Part shown: positions 1 through 6,388 of the stretch, piece after piece | How the letters are laid out: the number at the start of each line of letters is the position of its first letter | Position numbering within the stretch: position 1 is the first letter of the stretch | Assembly (NCBI GenBank): GCA_002790095.1 | Contig: PFUL01000123.1 | Coordinates: 1-36,867, forward strand | Source: Elusimicrobia bacterium CG_4_9_14_3_um_filter_62_55 | GTDB lineage: Bacteria; Elusimicrobiota; Elusimicrobia; UBA1565 | Length of the DNA stretch: 36,867 bases | Direction: 5' to 3' | Translations under genes and position numbers: made by a program | Notes under the pieces: generated by a model | The model's database searches: none | The model's input: only the letters and a program-made list of their open reading frames with translations | Told to the model about the DNA's origin: nothing

Positions 1-31
1 GCACGCCGCGCCGACGCCCTACAGCGCCTGC

Positions 32-87
32 TTCAGGCTCATCTTGCGTGAGAAACAGGCGTCTGTTCAGGCTCATCTTGCGTGAGA
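32..87. repeat. 22-bp direct repeat, two copies, 34-bp period
   Basis: The 22-bp word beginning TTCAGGCTCATCTTGCGTGA occurs identically at 32-53 and 66-87. The flanking bases (ACAG..CTG) are also similar, so this looks like two units of a 34-bp tandem repeat. It ends 13 bp before a plausible promoter for the HTH gene at 170, so it could be an operator or the edge of a longer array that starts outside the window. No coding frame explains it. Confidence 0.75.
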
Positions 88-99
88 CAAGTCTAACCG

Positions 100-128
100 T
101 TGACAATAGACAACACTTAATATAACCT
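100..128 (+). promoter_or_regulatory. Putative sigma70-type promoter of the HTH gene
   Basis: TTGACA at 100-105 matches the -35 consensus exactly. TAACCT at 123-128 after a 17-bp spacer is a fair -10; TATAAC at 121-126 with a 15-bp spacer is an alternative. The stretch is AT-rich compared with its surroundings and lies about 40 bp before the ATG at 170. Confidence 0.5.
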
Positions 129-169
129 ATCGAGACAATCCGCCGCTATCCGGCAAAAGAGAGTAGAGC

Positions 170-424
170 ATGCCCCGAAAAAAGAAGCGCGCCTCGCGCA
201 AGCAATTCATCGGACCGCCGCCCGAAGTCATGGACATCAAAACCCTGGCACTCTACCTGGGGATGGGACGTTCCAAGATTTACAACTTGATCCGTCAAAA
301 GAAAATACCCGCGTCCCGGATCGGCCGGCAGTACCGTTTCTCGAAAGGATTGGTGGACGCTTGGCTTAAGGAACAGTTGATCATCCGCCCGGAGGAATCT
401 CAGATTCCTCTGTTCAAACGCTGA
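170..424 (+). CDS. Excisionase-family helix-turn-helix DNA-binding protein
   Basis: This 84-aa protein has a very basic N-terminus (PRKKKRASRK) and one HTH_17/excisionase-type winged-helix domain spanning about residues 22-68. The signature is MDIKTLALYLGMGRSKIYNL, then IPASRIGRQYRF and the closing VDAWL. Members of this family bind DNA as small regulators or as recombination directionality factors. No integrase, att site or phage gene lies nearby, and the gene has its own promoter and terminator, so I favour a stand-alone transcription factor or nucleoid protein over a phage excisionase. The 22-bp direct repeat just upstream is a candidate binding site (inference). The start at 170 is the first ATG after the promoter; no strong Shine-Dalgarno is visible. 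Confidence 0.85.
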   Translation: MPRKKKRASRKQFIGPPPEVMDIKTLALYLGMGRSKIYNLIRQKKIPASRIGRQYRFSKGLVDAWLKEQLIIRPEESQIPLFKR

Positions 425-446
425 AGCGCCGCACTTTCAACCGCGG

Positions 447-476
447 AAAAACCCGCTCCCGACGAGCGGGTTTTTT
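447..476 (+). terminator. Rho-independent terminator of the HTH gene
   Basis: Arms ACCCGCTC (451-458) and GAGCGGGT (464-471) form a perfect 8-bp stem with a 5-nt loop. An A-run precedes it and a T6 tract ends at 476. It starts 23 bp after the stop codon at 424. Confidence 0.9.
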
Positions 477-502
477 CGCGTCCGCCCGATAATGTCGCAT
501 CC

Positions 503-596
503 CTCGTCGGAGCACCGACGAGAAAACACTTGCGTTCCGACGAGACTTTGTGATAATCTCGACGAAATAAGTCGAAACGCCGTCGGAAAGACGGCG
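503..596 (+). other. Hairpins and iterated CCGACGAG words around the promoter of the 73-aa protein
   Basis: CTCGTCGG (503-510) and CCGACGAG (515-522) form a perfect 8-bp stem-loop upstream of the promoter. CCGACGAG recurs at 537-544 inside the promoter spacer, and also at 459-466 in the preceding terminator. In the untranslated leader, CGCCGTC (578-584) and GACGGCG (590-596) form a 7-bp stem with a GGAAA loop, about 10 nt before the ribosome-binding site GAGAGGA (607-613 region). These may be regulatory structures; no function is assigned. Confidence 0.45.
530..557 (+). promoter_or_regulatory. Extended -10 promoter of the 73-aa protein
   Basis: -35 TTGCGT (530-535), a 16-bp spacer and -10 GATAAT (552-557), with TG at 549-550 making an extended -10 (TGTGATAAT). 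The predicted start site near 564 leaves a leader of about 58 nt before the ATG at 622. Confidence 0.65.
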
Positions 597-621
597 ACTT
601 TACGACGAGAGGAAACATTAA

Positions 622-843
622 ATGGCGAAGAAAGTTGAGAAGCTGGGCCTGAAGCGCGAGAAGGGATTCCTGTACTACATCGACAAGCAGGGCGACGTCT
701 CCTGCGCGAAGATGGCCCGCGGCGGAAAGAAGGGCGGCAAGCCCAAGAAGGTGCAGAAGGTCGGCATCAAGAAGGAGAAGGGCTTCCTGTACTTCCTCGA
801 CAAGCAGGGCGACATCTCCAAAGCCAAGATGGTCAACGCCTAA
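622..843 (+). CDS. Small lysine-rich protein made of two tandem 27-residue motifs; function unknown
   Basis: This 73-aa protein is highly basic and built as an internal duplication. Residues 5-31 and 44-70 share the pattern V-x-K-x-G-[LI]-K-[RK]-E-K-G-F-L-Y-[YF]-[IL]-D-K-Q-G-D-[VI]-S-x-A-K-M. They are separated by a Gly/Lys linker (ARGGKKGGKPKK). The hydrophobic-aromatic GFLYYID core followed by DKQGD suggests two small beta-hairpins on a basic surface, so nucleic-acid binding is plausible but unproven. From memory, similar short proteins of unknown function with one or more such units occur in other bacteria; I could not search. A good extended -10 promoter, a GAGAGGA ribosome-binding site about 9 nt before ATG and a 17-bp terminator stem suggest a strongly expressed monocistronic gene. 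Confidence 0.85.
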   Translation: MAKKVEKLGLKREKGFLYYIDKQGDVSCAKMARGGKKGGKPKKVQKVGIKKEKGFLYFLDKQGDISKAKMVNA

Positions 844-862
844 GCGGAAAGCCTTACGACTA

Positions 863-905
863 AAAGAAAGACCCGGCGCTCGCGCGCCGGGTCTTTCTTT
901 TTCTG
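863..905 (+). terminator. Strong rho-independent terminator
   Basis: A perfect 17-bp stem (863-879 with 884-900) has core ACCCGGCGC/GCGCCGGGT, a TCGC loop, and A-rich and T-rich flanks. It lies 20 bp after the stop at 843. The T-rich 3' arm runs into the sequence carrying the -10-like TAGAAT of panE. Confidence 0.93.
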
Positions 906-911
906 TAGAAT
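906..911 (+). promoter_or_regulatory. -10-like TAGAAT placed for a leaderless panE transcript
   Basis: TAGAAT ends 6 nt before the A of the panE ATG (918), so a start site 6-7 nt downstream would fall on the start codon itself. No Shine-Dalgarno is present between 863 and 917. No -35 can be recognised because the terminator stem occupies that position. The same arrangement recurs at 4956-4961 (minus) and 17093-17098 (plus). Confidence 0.45.
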
Positions 912-917
912 GCCGGG

Positions 918-1826
918 ATGCGCATCGCGATCGTCGGACCCGGCGCCATCGGCGGACTGCTCGCCGAGAGCCTTCTGGACGCCGGACACGAAGTCAGCCT
1001 CGTCGCCCGGGACGCCCGGCGCGCGGCGCGCATCCGCAGTAGGGGGCTCACGATCGGCCGCCGCAAACTACACGCCTGGACGCGGGTCGCCTCCTCCCTA
1101 GGCAAGTCCGACGCCTTAGACGCCGTATTCTTCTGCGTCAAAGCCCCCGTGATCGAGAGCGCCGTCCGGTCGGTGCAGGGCGCGGTCGGCCCTAAAACGA
1201 TCGTCGTGAGTCTCCTCAACGGACTCGCGCACGTCGTCCCGATGCGCCGCGCCTTCGGCCGCTCCCGCGCGGTGTTCGGAAGCTGCTACATCGCCGCGAT
1301 GCGAACCCCCTCGGGCGCCGTCGTCCACTCGGGCGGAGAACACATCCTGCTCGGACGCTCCGGCGCCAACACGGCGGCGGTCAAAACCGCCCACGCGCTG
1401 CTCGCGCGAGCGGGATGGAAAGTAAAAACAGTCGGATCGGAAGAGCGCCTCCTGTGGACGAAACTCGTCTACAACGCGGCCGTCAATCCCATCGGAGCGC
1501 TTCTCGACCGGACTAACGGGGAACTCGCCTCGGAACCGGCGCTGCGCGAACTCGTACGCCTCGTTCTTAAGGAATCGGTGACGATCGCGACCCGAGCCGG
1601 GTTCAAACCGCTGCACCGGGACATGGAAGCCAGGATCGCGCGCGGCTGTCTCGCCGTTCCCACCCAAGTCAATTCGATGGCGCAGGATCTGCGCGCCGGT
1701 CGGGTAACCGAGGCCGACGCGATCTTGAAGCCGCTGCTCGATGAGGCAAAGCGGCACCGGATGCGCGCGACGACGATCGAACCTCTATACCGGGCGCTCA
1801 AATTTTTGGAAAAACCAGCCCGATGA
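918..1826 (+). CDS. panE: Ketopantoate reductase (2-dehydropantoate 2-reductase), PanE/ApbA family
   Basis: Reduces 2-dehydropantoate to pantoate with NADPH in cytosolic pantothenate/CoA synthesis. The 302-aa protein is of normal family length. It opens with a Rossmann dinucleotide fold, MRIAIVGPGAIGGLLAESLL (GxGxxG at residues 7-12). The C-terminal ApbA domain has the family signature KLVYNAAVNPIGALLDRTNG near residues 175-195, including the conserved catalytic-type Lys and Asn. The chosen ATG at 918 puts the Rossmann strand at residue 1; an ATG at 910 is in another frame. It overlaps folD by ATGA, so the two are probably co-transcribed and translationally coupled. Family members with other 2-oxoacid substrates exist, so the exact substrate is inferred. 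Confidence 0.88.
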   Translation: MRIAIVGPGAIGGLLAESLLDAGHEVSLVARDARRAARIRSRGLTIGRRKLHAWTRVASSLGKSDALDAVFFCVKAPVIESAVRSVQGAVGPKTIVVSLLNGLAHVVPMRRAFGRSRAVFGSCYIAAMRTPSGAVVHSGGEHILLGRSGANTAAVKTAHALLARAGWKVKTVGSEERLLWTKLVYNAAVNPIGALLDRTNGELASEPALRELVRLVLKESVTIATRAGFKPLHRDMEARIARGCLAVPTQVNSMAQDLRAGRVTEADAILKPLLDEAKRHRMRATTIEPLYRALKFLEKPAR

Positions 1827-2707
1827 CCCTTCTCAAAGGAAAGCCCGCCTCGGAGGAACTCCTACTGCAGCTCAAGCGGCGGACGCGTTCGCTGGCCGAA
1901 GTGCGCGGGGATCCCCCGCATCTCGCGGTCATCGCCGTCGGCGGGGACCCCTCCTCTCAAATCTATTTGCGCCGCAAACTCCAAGCCTGCAAGGACGCGG
2001 GCATCGAGTGCACGCTGGAATCGCTCCCTGAGAACATTACCGAAGCGGAGACGCTCCGCATCGTCAAAAACCTCGGCGACGACCCGGCCGTTGACGGGAT
2101 CATTTTGGAGCTTCCTCTTCCCCCGCACCTGAGCGAGAACGCGCTCACGGACGCGCTCGCCCCGGAAAAGGATGTAGAGGGCGTAACCCGGATCAATCTC
2201 GGAAGGCTGTACTGCGAGAAGAAACTCGAATCGATCGAAGAATCCGACGCGTTGATTCCCTGCACGGCCCACGCGATCATCCGCTTGCTGCGCGAAACGG
2301 GAGTATCGGTCCCGGGAAAGCATGCGGTCGTCGTGGGACGGTCCAACATCGTCGGGAAGCCCGCCGCGCACCTGCTTTCCTGCCTCGACGCCACGGTGAC
2401 GCTGTGCCACTCAAAATCGTCGGACCTCGACACGATCATCTCCGGAGCCGACATCGTCGTAGCGGCCGCCGGCCGACCGGGGTTGATCCGCGGGAATTGG
2501 ATCAAACGAGGATCCGTCGTCATCGACGCCGGCATCACCTCCGATGGCCGTAAAATCCAAGGCGACGTCGAATTCGAGTCCGCACGCCGGCGCGCCGCCT
2601 TCATTACGCCGGTCCCCGGAGGCGTCGGACCGCTGACGGTGACCTACCTCCTCTATAATACGGTTCTCTCCGCCGAACGCCGGACCAAAAAAACCTTAGA
2701 AGGATAG
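1823..2707 (+). CDS. folD: Bifunctional methylenetetrahydrofolate dehydrogenase / methenyl-THF cyclohydrolase
   Basis: Interconverts 5,10-methylene-, 5,10-methenyl- and 10-formyl-tetrahydrofolate in the cytosol. The 294-aa protein carries the family landmarks: YLRRK with Tyr48 and the catalytic Lys52, LELPLP at 95-100, PCTAHAI near 147, the NADP-binding VVVGRSNIVGKP, and the C-terminal PVPGGVGPLT. Two residues depart from the textbook family. The Gln that works with the Lys (human Q100) is Glu96, and the conserved Asp of DVDG (human D125) is Glu119 (DVEG). Spacing is otherwise normal, so the fold is intact. Activity may be altered or this may be a recognised sub-family; I cannot tell which. 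The gene overlaps panE by 4 bp. Its TAG stop lies inside a 19-bp palindrome. Confidence 0.93.
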   Translation: MTLLKGKPASEELLLQLKRRTRSLAEVRGDPPHLAVIAVGGDPSSQIYLRRKLQACKDAGIECTLESLPENITEAETLRIVKNLGDDPAVDGIILELPLPPHLSENALTDALAPEKDVEGVTRINLGRLYCEKKLESIEESDALIPCTAHAIIRLLRETGVSVPGKHAVVVGRSNIVGKPAAHLLSCLDATVTLCHSKSSDLDTIISGADIVVAAAGRPGLIRGNWIKRGSVVIDAGITSDGRKIQGDVEFESARRRAAFITPVPGGVGPLTVTYLLYNTVLSAERRTKKTLEG

Positions 2708-2722
2708 GGACCAGGTCCCTAT
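2704..2722. repeat. REP-like 19-bp perfect palindrome at a convergent gene junction
   Basis: ATAGGGACC (2704-2712), a central A, then GGTCCCTAT (2714-2722). The arms contain the TAG stop of folD (2705-2707, plus) and the TAG stop of the opposing gene (2719-2721, minus). Short GGGACC/GGTCCC palindromes at gene ends resemble REP sequences of the type mobilised by RAYT transposases (inference). A stem here could also end transcription from both sides. Confidence 0.7.
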
Positions 2723-3627
2723 TGGCGATCGCGTTTAAGACGGTCGCGGAGTTCGGCCCGCCACTCGGCCTTTTCCTCTCCTAACGGCGGCATCCTGCTT
2801 CCACCGCCGGGCTTCAGCAGTCCGCGTGCCCACAGATAGAGCTCCGGCACATGGGGGATTCTGCGAAAAAAGGTTCGCCAGGTTCGGTACCCGTAGTTCA
2901 TCTCCGAATCGATCAGGCGGAACGCCTCGGTGGTGCAGCTGCGGCGGAAGAGGTGGTACAGCACCTCGAGGCCGTCCGAGTCGGATTCCCGGACGGCGCG
3001 CTCGAAGAGACGGGCTTTGCGCCCGTCGTCCATCAGCAGATCCCATTGCTCCACGACGCGACGTTCCCGGATCACGCGCTCGAAGAAATTCTCTTTCAGC
3101 GACTTGAAGCGACGCACCGCAACGAAGCGGTTCGTCAGCCCGCCCCAGACGCCGAAGGGCTCCCCCCTCGCGCTCACCGCCTCGATGGAGTTCACAGCGT
3201 CGTCGATCCGGTCTCCCGACGGAGCCGCGGCTTCGTCGGGCTCGTAAGCGCGCTGCTCAAATAGAACCGCCCCCCGTCCCTCGCGGAATTTAAAGCGCAG
3301 TTCCGTGTGAGCGACGTGAAGCAGTTCGAAATCGACGAACGTCCTACCCAACGCCCCCAACCGGACGCGCTTCTCCCCGAAGTCCCACTTCTGAAAGATG
3401 ACGCGCTCAACGGCGCTGGGATCGAACTTGACGATCCAGAATCGGCCCTCGTGACGGAAATTCGCCGCGACGATTTCGCCGGTTTTGGGAGAGAATGGGG
3501 CGGCTTGGGCGCCTCTTATAACGCGAAGCGGACGCCGCTCGCCCGCTTCGATTTTTTCTCCGGCGAAATTCCCCCGGATCCATCGCCCCTCGGGCATCAC
3601 GGCGTCGGGGGCGTAGGGATCGCTCAA
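2719..3627 (-). CDS. Protein of unknown function with DUF4105/Lnb-like C-terminal signature
   Basis: A 302-aa protein starting at a TTG whose TTGA overlaps the stop of the upstream gene, so it is translationally coupled to it. There is no clear signal peptide. Two features suggest a permuted papain-like (Lnb/DUF4105, NlpC/P60-type) fold. A strand motif VAHTELRFKF contains His107, and a later helix start FRRSCTTEAFRLID contains Cys231, resembling the 'NC(T/S)xxLxxLL' segment of DUF4105. The preceding helix (about 205-228) and the region before it (RERRVVEQWDLL) also fit that family's pattern. The similarity is by eye, so the function is unproven. Homologues would act on peptidoglycan, lipoproteins or envelope peptides. 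The gene shares the palindrome at its 3' end with folD. Confidence 0.7.
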   Translation of the reverse strand: MSDPYAPDAVMPEGRWIRGNFAGEKIEAGERRPLRVIRGAQAAPFSPKTGEIVAANFRHEGRFWIVKFDPSAVERVIFQKWDFGEKRVRLGALGRTFVDFELLHVAHTELRFKFREGRGAVLFEQRAYEPDEAAAPSGDRIDDAVNSIEAVSARGEPFGVWGGLTNRFVAVRRFKSLKENFFERVIRERRVVEQWDLLMDDGRKARLFERAVRESDSDGLEVLYHLFRRSCTTEAFRLIDSEMNYGYRTWRTFFRRIPHVPELYLWARGLLKPGGGSRMPPLGEEKAEWRAELRDRLKRDRQ

Positions 3628-4949
3628 CGCGTCGCCGCAGATAGTGCGGTGATCGCCCGGTAGACTTCGCGCACCTCAGGGAAGGGCACGTCATCGACCG
3701 AGTCGAACGGACGCGATTGCAGCACCCGGCGCGGGTCGGGCGGGTTTCCGACATCATAAGGCAAGGAAGCCGAAAGGCCGTCGAGAGGACCCGCACCCTG
3801 AAAGTATCGGGGTTCGCGCATCATCGGATACGCGGCCCGGCCGGTCACGAACGCGTGCACGTCGTTGCAGTCGCCCAAGGGGCCGTATCCCCCCATCGGC
3901 AGCTTGAAGGCTTCCGCCTTCGCCGCCAGATGCCGACGGACGTCGGCGGCGCGGGCGAGCAGGTCCGTCGCGGCGGCTCCGAGATAGGACGCGATCGTCC
4001 TGCCGCCGGCCCAATGCTGATCCAAAGTTCCGTTCGCCCGAAACGACGCCTTGCCGTCGATGCCGAAGAAGAAAGTTAAATCCGCGTTCACGGTCCCGCG
4101 CCATTCGATCGCGAGGTGGCTGTGCGCGACCGGTACGATCAGCCGCTTACCGTTGGAGAGCTTGAGGCCGGTATCCACGTAGACGGGAGTCTCGACGCCC
4201 CGAAGGTTTCCCGGCAACCCGAAGTACAGGTCGCCGAAATTAGCATAGTAGCCCATGTCCCGTACGCCGATCGACGCGCCCGCCGCGACCATCGCGTCCA
4301 CGAGCCCGCGCACCGTGCGGTAGTCGGCCCCGCGGTAGCGCACCGCGGTCGCGGGGGCCGACGGGTCGTTGTCCGCGAGCAGATTCAGCGCCGCGGCGAG
4401 CCGTTCAGCGTCCCCGAACACCGATCCCGTTCCCGAAGACGAACGGTCCCCGTAATACAAGCCGTTGCCCAACGGCGTCAGAAACGCTCCCGGGGCGGGG
4501 TCCACCGGCGTTCCGGGAAACGCGAGATCGAACGACGCCGGCGGCGTCAACGGGGGAATCGGTCCTTTGCGCGCCGTGTAAACCTTTGCCGCCGCGAGAA
4601 GCTCGGCGGCCGTGAGAACGGGAAAGCGGTCGAGTGCCGCAACGTCGGCCTTGCGGAGCGCTTCCTCCAACGCCTTCTTCCGTTCGGACGTCAGCCATGC
4701 CTGCCCGCGCTCGCCGAGCCGCTCGGTCAACGCGGCGATCAGCGAGTCGAGCGCCGCCGGGTCGCTGCGAAGCAGGTCGGCGAGTTGGGAAAGTCTAAGA
4801 TCCGCCTTCCTGGGGGTCTCGGACGCGGAGAGAACGGCGGCTGCTCCGCCGTCGAAGAACTCGGACTGGACCGCCCACGCGGACTCCGGGCTCGAGGCGG
4901 AGCGGGCGGGGGATACCGTCAAGGCGAGGGCGGCAAACAGCGGGAGCAT
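3624..4949 (-). CDS. Exported protein of unknown function, possible permuted papain-like fold
   Basis: A 441-aa protein. The frame is open further upstream, but I place the start at ATG 4949. There the protein begins with a signal peptide (MLPLFAALALTVSPARSASS), and a longer version would overlap the divergent gene at 5119. Residues 50-130 are helical and Leu/Ala-rich. The C-terminal half has IVPVAHSHLAIEW with His276/His278 and GGYGPLGDCNDVHAF with Cys361. This is a His-then-Cys order like the permuted papain-like families, and parallel to VAHTEL/SCTTEA in the next gene. The pair may therefore be distant paralogues acting in the envelope (inference). The mRNA may be leaderless: TACAAT ends 6 nt before ATG. 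The stop overlaps the downstream start by 4 bp. Confidence 0.75.
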   Translation of the reverse strand: MLPLFAALALTVSPARSASSPESAWAVQSEFFDGGAAAVLSASETPRKADLRLSQLADLLRSDPAALDSLIAALTERLGERGQAWLTSERKKALEEALRKADVAALDRFPVLTAAELLAAAKVYTARKGPIPPLTPPASFDLAFPGTPVDPAPGAFLTPLGNGLYYGDRSSSGTGSVFGDAERLAAALNLLADNDPSAPATAVRYRGADYRTVRGLVDAMVAAGASIGVRDMGYYANFGDLYFGLPGNLRGVETPVYVDTGLKLSNGKRLIVPVAHSHLAIEWRGTVNADLTFFFGIDGKASFRANGTLDQHWAGGRTIASYLGAAATDLLARAADVRRHLAAKAEAFKLPMGGYGPLGDCNDVHAFVTGRAAYPMMREPRYFQGAGPLDGLSASLPYDVGNPPDPRRVLQSRPFDSVDDVPFPEVREVYRAITALSAATR

Positions 4950-4955
4950 CGGTCT

Positions 4956-4961
4956 ATTGTA
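4956..4961 (-). promoter_or_regulatory. -10 box TACAAT placed for a leaderless transcript
   Basis: On the minus strand TACAAT is followed by 6 nt (AGACCG) and then the ATG at 4949. No Shine-Dalgarno is present. The -35 region (about 4979-4984) reads GCTGGA, a poor match. Confidence 0.5.
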
Positions 4962-5118
4962 CCCCGAATTCGGGCGTCTCCAGCGAGCCCTCGCGGAATC
5001 GCCGACACCCGCGCGAACAGCCAGGGCATGCCTCTCCTGAAAATGAACCCTCCCGGCGCGGCCTCCAAAACCCAAAAAATGCCCTTGAAATCCAAAGATT
5101 CCGAGCCAATACTGGAGC

Positions 5119-6363
5119 ATGCCCCTGCGAGCCTTTCTCGCCGCGCTCGTCCTGCTGACGCCGATGGCCCTCGTCGCCGAAGACGAACGGCCTCCCGCAG
5201 GGGACGCCCGCGCCGAAACCAAGGAGATCGATCTCCACGCGAAACTCGCGGACGATGTCCGCTCGGCGTTTCGTGCACGTACGCCCGTCCAAGAGATCGC
5301 CACGCAGGCGCGCATCGAAGCCCTGAAGGGAAGCAAGCCCTCCCCCGAGTCCCTCGAGGCGTGGCAAAAGATGTCCAACGGGATGCCCTTCATCCGCGTC
5401 GTCCAGAAAGGCATCGCGAGTCCCGAGGAACGCTATCGCGCCTTCGACGCCCTCGGCCTCCAAGACGAAGAGACGCTTTACCTCCCCGGTGAAAAGCCGG
5501 TGATTCCCGCCGACCTGCGCGCGAAGCTCGAAGCGGAAGCCGCCGAACTGGCGAAGAAGTACGAGGCGGAGAAGCTCGATCCCGACCAGCGCGCGAAAAT
5601 CGGGTCCCGCATGACGAAGATCGCGCAGATGCTCGGCGTCGGCGCCGTCGATGAGGCGCCGTTCGCGGGAGGCGGCGCGCCGGTGATCATGGCGAGCATG
5701 GTTCCCGGCGCCGGGGGAACGCCCCAGCAGGCGGCGGCGGCCTATCGGGCCTCGGGTAAGGAAGCGCATCTCTACGAGACGCTCAGGACCTTCGCTCCCC
5801 CGCCCGCGGCGGCGCGAAAACCGCTCGAACCCTACACCCCGCCGAACGCGCTGCAGCGTTTCTGGAACAACGCCAAAGCCATCGATCTCTTCAAGAAGCC
5901 CGAAGCGAAGGATTATTTCTCGGGCGGCCAGGGGCAGGTGCTCGCGGCGGTTCATCAAGAGGCCGAACGCATCGTGAAGGATTCGAACTTCCGTCACGAC
6001 ACCCTAGACCATGTCTACCAGAAAGCCCCAGAGCGCTATAAGAAGGCTCTCATCGAGTGGCAGATTCTCAAGAACGCCCGGTACGGCGGCGAGAAGGCGC
6101 TGATCGACAAGTACGGCCTCAAAGGCGTCACCGTCGCCGACGTCGCTGACGCGGATCACTTTCACGCGGCCTCGACGCTCTCCGCGGTCCCGGGTCCCGG
6201 CACCATAGCGGGCATCCTCGGCACCGTCGTCTACGACGGCGGCCAGGTCGGCCGTGATCTGTGGCGCGGAAATTGGGAAAGCGCCAAGTATAATCTCAAA
6301 CAGATCGGCACCGATCTGAAGGGAGTGGTGTTCGGCGCGACTTTGCTCGCGCCCGGCGGCTGA
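5119..6363 (+). CDS. Exported protein of unknown function
   Basis: A 414-aa protein with a signal peptide MPLRAFLAALVLLTPMALVA, probably cleaved before EDERPP. No family is recognised. Residues 20-160 are charged and helical, with an E/K/A-rich stretch near 130-160 (DLRAKLEAEAAELAKKYEAE) that could form a coiled coil. A Gly/Ala/Pro-rich linker follows at about 180-245, then a globular second half. The C-terminus is glycine-rich (VPGPGTIAGILGTVVYDGG) and ends in LAPGG. It is divergent from the exported gene at 4949, with 169 bp between them. The ATG at 5119 is chosen because it begins the signal peptide; GGAG sits only 2 nt before it, which is unusually close. An inverted repeat follows the stop. 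Confidence 0.75.
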   Translation: MPLRAFLAALVLLTPMALVAEDERPPAGDARAETKEIDLHAKLADDVRSAFRARTPVQEIATQARIEALKGSKPSPESLEAWQKMSNGMPFIRVVQKGIASPEERYRAFDALGLQDEETLYLPGEKPVIPADLRAKLEAEAAELAKKYEAEKLDPDQRAKIGSRMTKIAQMLGVGAVDEAPFAGGGAPVIMASMVPGAGGTPQQAAAAYRASGKEAHLYETLRTFAPPPAAARKPLEPYTPPNALQRFWNNAKAIDLFKKPEAKDYFSGGQGQVLAAVHQEAERIVKDSNFRHDTLDHVYQKAPERYKKALIEWQILKNARYGGEKALIDKYGLKGVTVADVADADHFHAASTLSAVPGPGTIAGILGTVVYDGGQVGRDLWRGNWESAKYNLKQIGTDLKGVVFGATLLAPGG

Positions 6364-6388
6364 CCTAGCCTTCCCGCCTTCTATGCGC

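Noticed and set aside
32-87. CRISPR array suggested by the 22-bp direct repeats
   Set aside because: Only two copies with a 12-bp gap, too short for spacers. No cas genes.
170-424. Prophage or integrative element suggested by the excisionase-type HTH
   Set aside because: No integrase, phage structural gene, att site or compositional break is visible nearby. The gene has its own promoter and terminator.
3624-5414. 596-codon version of the minus-strand exported protein
   Set aside because: The extra N-terminus is antisense to the signal-peptide gene at 5119. The internal ATG at 4949 gives a proper signal peptide and has a promoter-like box just before it.
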